Assembly (NCBI GenBank): GCA_030280995.1
Contig: JASXTE010000019.1
Coordinates: 7,489,501-7,553,500, forward strand
Length of the DNA stretch: 64,000 bases
Origin: Hemileia vastatrix
Lineage: Eukaryota > Basidiomycota > Pucciniomycetes > Pucciniales > Zaghouaniaceae
Direction: 5' to 3'
In this document: piece by piece, positions 56,902 to 64,000 of the stretch
How positions within the stretch are numbered: position 1 is the first letter of the stretch
Layout of the letters: every line of letters starts with the position of its first letter
Position numbers and translations under genes: made by a program
The notes under the pieces: generated by a model
The model's database searches: none
What the model was told of the DNA's origin: nothing
What the model saw: only the letters and a program-made list of their open reading frames with translations

Positions 56902-57361
56902 AAATGGCTCAAATTTAAATGGCAACATCTCAGAAACCACTTGGCCAAATTCAAATCTGTTTGTGAGAAATGTGAATTAGGCTTTTGGAGAATCTTCAGA
57001 TGAAAGGAAATAATATTTTAATAAAACTAACCCTAACACTGAATTTTTTTAAGTTTGAAAAATAATGTGAAAAGTGATAATAAAAGTGATGAAAAGAGAG
57101 GTTAAAAAAGTTCACCATTATCCATATAAGAGTTCTACATATATTTGAGTGTACATTATTTATAGAAAAAAAGAGATAATAGATAGGCATGAAAAAGAAA
57201 AGTGAGCTGAAACTTACCTTGATAGAAAGGTAGGAAGAAATAGATTGAGGAAGAGATAAATTAAAATTTGGGTGAATTGAATATGGAGCAAATGAAATGC
57301 ATAAAGAATGCACTATGAATGTTTATCAATGACATGCAAATTTTACAGAGCTGACACCCCT
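56902..57361. mobile_element. Harbinger remnant with right terminus
   Basis: Ends GAGCTGACACCCCT (57348-57361), reading inward AGGGGTGTCAGCTCTG, close to the H2 terminus AGGGGGTGTCAGTTCTGG. No transposase is seen; the inner part is AT-rich, and the left limit is unclear. Confidence 0.5.
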
Positions 57362-58145
57362 TAATATGCTCCTCAAATGGCCAAAATCTCACTAAAAAAA
57401 TGCCACCAAGATATGCAAAAAACAAAACACTACTAATCAATTGAAAAAAATGTCACCAAAATCAGCGAAAAATTCTGCACAAAATCACCAAAAAAAAACT
57501 GCCAAAGTAAGCAATAAACACTGATGAACAATATCAAAAGAAATTCCCTAAAAATAAGCAAAAAACACTGAAAAAATATCCAAAAAAAAGCCAAAAGTCC
57601 TCTAAATGATAGTGAAGAATTCTCCCGAAATACATGAAAAAACAGCCAAAATATAGAAAAAAATGCAGCCAAAATATGTGAAAACCCTGCTAAACAATAG
57701 CAAAAGGATTGCACTAAACAATAGGAAAAAACACTTCCAAAAAATATCAAAAAGTGCCAACAAAATATGCTAAAAAAACACTTCTAAACAAGAGTAAAAA
57801 AGGCTTCAAAAATCTGCAATAAAAGCTGCTAGGTAATAGAAAATTTATTTTCCAAAAAAGGCCTTCAAAATAAGCAAAAAAAACGCCTCCAAAATAAGTA
57901 AAAAAAAAAGACTACTAAATGTTAGCAAAAAATTCCACTAAATTATAATGAAATTTTTTGGAAAAAATAAATAAATAAAACTCTGCTACAATGAAAGTAA
58001 AAAATTCCACCAAAATATGTGAAAAAAACTACCAAAAAATGCTACTGAAATCCACAAAAAGTTTTGCTTAAAATATAGGGTACACATGCCTGGTTAAAAT
58101 GTTTCAAATATCAGTGAGGGGTGTGTGCCTAGGATTGATGGATAG
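57362..58145. repeat. A-rich degenerate tandem repeat and Harbinger-like end
   Basis: About 57370-58080 consists of loosely repeated units such as CCAAAATATGCAAAAAA and CACTGCTAAAC at roughly 25-40-base spacing, on one strand. The final part (about 58085-58145) matches the inverse of H2 around 29985-30055 (for example GGGGTGTGTGCC). No gene. Confidence 0.6.
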
Positions 58146-59322
58146 TGTCAGTACAGTCTAGTATATAAGTATGATATAATAGTTTTATTTTATGGTCCTA
58201 CTACTTATTAATAAATGATTTAGTGATTAAACCTCAGGGGAAGACTAATAGAATAGTTATACTCAAATTAAACTCACAATACTTGGATTTAAATGCGTGC
58301 TAGTGGTGGAAAATAGAAGAATAAAATATAGTTATAGCTTTTATAAAGATAATATCAATTTATAAGGGCTTTATAATATATTTCTGAATGTTAATAATTG
58401 TAGTGTAATGTTTGTTTGAAGTGTAGTAATTGAATGATTATAATAAACCGTCAAAATCCCTCCTTACTTATACCCAAATCCACTGGAGTGCACAGACCTT
58501 CAATCCAGATGATGTCACTGCTATCCCCGGCAATTACAGCACTGTGAGGGCCCATCACCTCCCCATGGCGTCCACTTCAAGCAGTTTCAACACCCAGACC
58601 TCCAGTAAGGACCCTCCATCACTATTAATAATAACACAGAGTCATACCATAAATAGAAATCCCAGATAAAAGCGGATACCATAAAGAAACAGGTAAAATA
58701 AAAGATCAAAAAGAGATTTAATGAAACTAAAAGCATATAAAGGAAACAAATAAAGTGTCCAAGCCCCCAATAACATCCCCAAGCATCCACATTAACCCAA
58801 AAACATATTTCCAACCCATAAATCCGTGAATAACCATCCAAGGAAGTAATTTTAGTTGTCCAAACTGGGTGTATGCGCCTGATATAGGTGTCTATGCTTC
58901 TGTAGGCGTTGTGAGTCCACTGATTTCGTCCATATGACCTAAAATAAGCAGAAAAACAAAGGTTATAGGCTATTAAGGGGCTAAAACCCACTTATATACC
59001 TAAATATACATAATATACTGCATATTTCACTGAATATGAGATTTATGTATACATATAAGCTTATGTATGTCAATAATTACTTCATATCACTTAAGATAAG
59101 TATATTATGACTCCATTAACACCTTAATAAGTATTATTAGGCCATGGATAAGCTATTTAAACTATTATAAATTATATAATAGAATAATAATTATATATAT
59201 ATATAATAAAATAATATATATTATTATTTTAACCTTATTTTTAAGATATAAGCTTAATCTAGTTAAGGTTATCTTATTTTAAGCATAAGAAATACTCAGT
59301 CCTAAGGATATTTAGGCTGACA
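58146..59322 (-). repeat. 3' LTR of the minus-strand T element
   Basis: On the minus strand starts TGTCAGCCTAAATATCC at 59322 and ends CTGACA at 58146, 1177 bp. Nearly the same length and sequence as the solo LTR 12391-13566. Confidence 0.92.
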
Positions 59323-59345
59323 CTCCCTCACCCCAAAAAAAAACA
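59323..59345 (-). promoter_or_regulatory. Polypurine tract of the minus-strand T element
   Basis: On the minus strand TTTTTGGGGTGAGGGAG lies directly before the LTR. Confidence 0.7.
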
Positions 59346-59440
59346 ATAAAAAAAATGTTAAGACATTTTAATTAATCTTAAGGAATGAAATAATAAAATA
59401 AAAAAATAATTTTTATAATACATATACTGAATGAACAGTA

Positions 59441-62400
59441 TTATTTAGATTTAAATTTTTTCAAGAGATTTTTAAGATCAGAGATTTCATTTTCTGGAAT
59501 CCACTGGTCATATTCACTTGATTTATTTTTAAATCTTAATAGATACTCAACTCCCTTTTCTTTAGTAAGGTGTCTCTTTTTAAGTATCTTTTCAATTTCT
59601 GCTTTTTCCACTATTTCTTCAGGTTGCTGTTTATGCCTTCCTGATCTTCTTGGAAAGAGAGCAGTATCATTAGAATGGTATGGTTTTATAAGAGAAATAG
59701 GAAATACTGGATGTTTTCTATCATAAGGTGCATATAGAATAACCTCAACAGCATTATTACCAACCATCTTTTTAACTACAAATGGTCCAATGAATGGATC
59801 CTTCAATTTAACATTACCATTTAAATTGAAATGTAGCGTTGAAATAAGGACTTCATCACCCTCTTTGAACATTTGTTCTTTATGGGCTTTATCCCATCTT
59901 TTCTTTTCATACTCAAAAGCCTTATTTATACATTCTTGAGCATGTTTTCTGCATAATTCCTGCATCTGAAGAAAAGATTTAGTACCTGGATGAATATCCA
60001 ATCTAGGTAACTTATTAAGAGTTTTAGCAGGGGTATTAGGTACATAACCCAACCATAACTCAAATGGCTTTTTGCCAGTGACAGAATGTACTGTACTATT
60101 GTATGCAAATTCTAAACCTGGGATAAGGGTTACCCAATCATGCATGAATTAGTCATTGTCTTTAAAATTAAGACCAAAAGCACAGTATCTTCTTATCATA
60201 TCTTCTAAGGTTTGTATCATTCTTTCTGCTAGCCCATCAGTTTGTGGATGGTGTGCTGTAGAAAGTTTTAATTGACACCCTGAAACATCCATAAGTGACG
60301 TCCAGAACTCAGAAGTAAATTTAGGATCTCTGTCAGAAACTATTGCTTTGGGGAAACCTGCTGTATTTAACATTTGTGTCCACCATAAAAAAGCTAAGTC
60401 CTTTGCAGAAACCTCTTTGTGGGTAGGAATAAATTTACACATCTTTGTAAATCTATCTACAATTACCCAGCAGGAGTTATAACTCTTATGCCCTGCTATT
60501 GGCAACCCTGTTACAAAGTCCATGTTAATAATTTCCCATGGAGCTTTTGGTTGCTCAATTTGTTGTAATAAACCAGCTCTTTTTCCTGTTAATCTTTTAG
60601 ATTTTTGAAAAGAATCACATGTTTCAACATATTTCTGAACATCCTCAGACATGTTAATCCACCAAGCTGTGTTTTTTACTCTGGTTAATGTTTTATGGTA
60701 GTCAAAATGACCTGCTAATATATCATCATGACATATACTTAACATTAACTCCTTCATTGAAGGGGGAATTACAATTACATTACTTAATTTTTTCCTGTAA
60801 TATATAAAACCATCCTCAATGGAAAATTTTCCTTTCTCTAATGCCTCTTTATACTTATCTGGTAATGTTTTTATTAAAACATTCATTGAAGCATTAGATG
60901 GATCATTTAATATTGTAGTTAATTTACTTAAGTCAGGATCTGAATTATAATTATCAAGAATTGATTGCATAAATTCATCCTCAAGATCTACAATATAAAT
61001 GCCATAAATGTTAATAATCTCTGATTCAGGAACATAAGCAGGATTATCATCATTATTAGGCAGAGGTACTCTAGATAACAGATCTACATTAGAGTGCAAG
61101 GTTCCTGCTCTATGTGTAATAGTAATCTGTCCTCTGTATTCTTGTACAGCTAATTGCCATCTAAACATGTGTCTATTAGGGGTTTTCATGTTTAATAGTG
61201 ACTTAACTGCACTACAGTCAGTTATTAACTCAAATTTTTGGTGTTCAAGGTAATAATGTAGCTTCTCAAGAGCCCATACTACTGCCAAACATTCAAGTTG
61301 AGTAGCACCATATTTCAATTCACCACTTCTCAGAGTACATGAAATATAGCAGATTACTACTTCTGACATTTTACCTTCAATAAGTTGTTTTTGATGCAAA
61401 GCAGCACCCAGTCAAATAAAACTTGCATCTGTATATAATACAAAAGGTAATTGGAAATCTGGTAATCCCAAGATAGGAGCTGTCATTATACATTCTTTCA
61501 ACTTATTAAAAGCTTGTTGTCTTTCATTATTCCAAATGAAAGCTTCTGATTTCTTTATCAGTGTGGTCAGTGGTGCAGCAATTAATTGGTAGTTTTTTAT
61601 ATATTGTCTATAATAACCACACATTCCAAGAAAAGATTGTACATCCTTCACATTTTGGGGAATGCCAATATTCTTTATTGCAGCCACTTTATTTTGGTCT
61701 ACACATATTTGTAAGCCAGATACAATATGACCAAGCACTTTTAAAGATTCAAACCCAAATTTACATTTTTTCAATGCAAGGGTCATTTTTATTTCATCCA
61801 TTTTTTGAAATACTTTCCTTAAATGGATTAAGTGTTCATCAAAAGTTTTAGAGAACACTATGATGTCATCAATGTATACCATTAACCATCCCTCAATCAT
61901 TTCATTATGGAATGTTATATCCATTAACTTTTGAAATACTGATGGAGCATTTTTTGGTCCAAATGGCATTCTGACATACTTATAAATTCCCATGTGTGTT
62001 GTTATCAACAAAAAGTTCTGTGAATTCTTTTCAACAGGAATTTGATGGTACCCTTTATTTCCATCTAGGCAACTTATATATTTAGCACCTTTAAGGGTAG
62101 CATGTATAGAGGCAATCCTTGGCAAGGGATAAATATCATCTACTGTAAATGTATTTAATGCTCTATAATCACCGCACAGTCTTGCTTTATCTTGTTCATA
62201 AGAAATCAGCACTGGTGATATTACACAATATTTTGGTGTAGTTTCAACCTTCTCAAGAATGTTCATCTTTAATAACATTTTAATATTATCCTCTATGTCT
62301 TTCCTCTTCATTGGTGAAGCAGGATATGGTTTCTTTTTAAGACTAGCAGGAATATTATCCATGTCACAGGTTAAACTAATTTTCATTTCATGATCTTTTA

Positions 62401-64000
62401 CAAGGCCAAGTTCATTTGTACCATGTGCAAAAGCCATTGGAAAAGCTTTAATTAATTCCAAAATATTATCTTTCTCAGTTTCACTTATCTGAGTGCCAAA
62501 TGATGCTTTTGAAATTTCTGTTTCCAGAAGTTCCATCTCATTGGATTCTCTTCCTTTAGACGGGGAATTTGTTACTGACTCAATGTGTAAGACTGTGTTA
62601 AAAGAATTTATTTTAAATTTCCTTTTACCATTCATGCCAATTGTAAAATTGTTATTAGCAGGGTCTAATTTTACACCAAATTTAGTCAGAATATCATTTC
62701 CAATGATAAAACAGTTACTACAATTTGTATTATCCATTACTACAAAGTCACAAGTTACCCTTACATAACCATGTTGGTGTTTAAAGAAAACAGCAGCTTT
62801 GTATTTACCAATGGGGTGTAGTACTGATCCAAAACCTCTCCAATTTTTATTCTGAAGTGGTTCAAGCTTAAACTTATATTCACTATCAATTTTCTGTAAT
62901 GTATTAGTGGAAACAACTGAACCAGCAGCTCCTGTGTCCAATACTATATTAACATTTTCACCAGAAATGATAGCTGGAACCGTGATAGGTGTCATTCTAA
63001 AGTTATCAGCTTGTATATCCTTAATGATTTCAGCATCCTCAAAATTCATTAAAGATTCATTTGAGTCCATATTTAATATTGGATTTTCAAAGATGGACAA
63101 ATCATCTTCCAACATACAGACTTCATTTTCATCACTATATGAGATATTGCTGTCATAATCACTTGATTCTTTACTTTTTTCAGTTTCAGTTTCAGATTCA
63201 CGTTGATTTTCAACAATATTTATGTTTTTCTCACATTTGTGACCTTTTACCCAAGGTTTGTTACACTTATAACAAGTATTTGTTTCATACTTTTTAGGTA
63301 CTACAGGTGCAGTAGGTTTTTTCTGCTTCTCCTGAAGTGTTTTTGAATTCTGAGTTTTTACAGGTTCAACATTTTGTTTATAAGTGGAATACCTTGATTC
63401 ATACTTATGGTTTAATAATATTTCATTGCAAATATTAATAAAGTCAGAATATTCAGTAACATTTAATGTTCTAGCTACAACAATGTCTCTGACAGATATA
63501 GGTAATTTGTATATTATCTTATCTTTCCATAAGTTAAAATCCATATGAGGCTCAATGGCTTTTAATATTTTGTTTAAATTCATTAAAAATACCATAGGTT
63601 TGTCACCATTCAACAGATTATACCTAGTCTTCTCATACAGTCTCTGCTGAGTAAGCCTGAATTTAGAACCTCCAAATTGTTTTTCAATAAGTTGCTTCCA
63701 TTCAGCCCAGGAGTAGTCTCTACCCTCACTTAAGACAGCTTCAAACCATAATAAAGCAACATCCTTAAATAAAGAAATTAATTTTGATGTTATCTCTTCA
63801 TCTGGTAACTTATATGAGAATTTCAAGTTGTCAATTCTTTGAATAAAATGTTGCCAATCAGAGCTGGCTTCCCCATCATAAGTTGGGTACTGATCTATCT
63901 TAGGCCAGTTCTTCTGATTGGATTTTATCTCACTAATCTTAGGTAAATTCAACAACTCATTTACTTTTGATAAATGGTCTTGTATTTCTTCCTGCACGGA
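59441..64000 (-). pseudogene. T-family chromovirus gag-pol, nearly intact, runs off the edge
   Basis: One frame covers the whole stretch with only two stops: TGA at 61412-61414 (in RNase H, ASFI*LGAA) and TAA at 60146-60148 (in integrase). From the right edge: gag (DWQHFIQRIDNLKFSYKLPDEE), zinc finger CYKCNKPWVKGHKC (CX2CX7HXC, as in chromovirus gags), protease LDTGAAGSVVS, RT (LCGDYRALNTF, VYIDDIIVFSKTF), RNase H (LYTDASF), integrase with His-His-Cys zinc region whose last Cys is Phe (CDSFQKS, about 60612; the copy at 23798-28520 has CDSCQKS), core MDFVTGLP, VSDRDPKF and AERMIQTLED, then a chromodomain-like end (IEKILKKR ... YLLRFKNKS ... QWIPENEI). The gag start and 5' LTR lie outside the window. 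Confidence 0.9.

Noticed and set aside
57433..57750. Phe-rich minus-strand ORF that looks like membrane segments
   Set aside because: Lies in the A-rich degenerate repeat; apparent hydrophobicity comes from TTT-rich codons on that strand.

Overview
The window looks like a fungal nuclear genome, most likely a rust fungus (Pucciniales); the genus cannot be fixed. Evidence: spliced genes with 49-100 nt GT-AG introns, two cytosolic ribosomal protein genes of fungal type, Ty3/Gypsy LTR retrotransposons, PIF/Harbinger DNA transposons, and a Tet-like 2OG-Fe(II) oxygenase fragment of a kind I know to be abundant in rusts. The only ordinary host genes are a head-to-head pair near the left edge: RPL26/uL24 (minus, 3221-3950, four exons) and RPS21/eS21 (plus, 4177-4590, three exons). 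Nearly all the rest is nested, mostly decayed transposable elements.

Layout. 1-1383: end of a chromovirus pol with integrase and chromodomain. 5151-8067: a decayed Harbinger (H1) hit by an LTR fragment and cut by the next element. 8068-23797: a 15.7 kb Gypsy element (G2) with broken gag-pol, a structured 3' region, two antisense genes, and two solo LTRs of another family (T) inside it. 23798-28708: decayed T-family gag-pol. Its 3' LTR starts at 28709 and ends only at 56901, because a 6.5 kb Harbinger (H2, 29766-36258) and a 20.2 kb G1 Gypsy array (36654-56872) are inserted in it. G1 is LTR-A, truncated copy A, LTR-B, complete-length copy B, LTR-C. 56902-58145: Harbinger remnants and an A-rich repeat. 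58146-64000: a minus-strand T element, nearly intact, running off the right edge.

The most interesting content is in the 3' half of the G1 and G2 elements, two diverged families with the same unusual plan. Downstream of pol each has (i) covarying hairpins, (ii) arrays of a short motif, an inverted trinucleotide spaced by exactly six bases followed by a TAAACTG tail, and (iii) two spliced genes on the opposite strand, here called alpha and beta. Both begin with a six-cysteine zinc-cluster-like domain whose two halves are in the reverse of the Gal4 order. Beta is open and spliceable in both families although G2's gag-pol is badly broken. The N6-spaced inverted triplets resemble the kind of site zinc-cluster proteins bind, so a self-regulating system or a repeated RNA signal is possible; both ideas are inference.

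Other notable points: copy A of G1 joins gag-protease and pol through a canonical -1 slippery heptamer placed right before the gag stop; copy B is a chimera with a different gag; and H2 carries a broken Tet-like dioxygenase gene inside its terminal inverted repeats.
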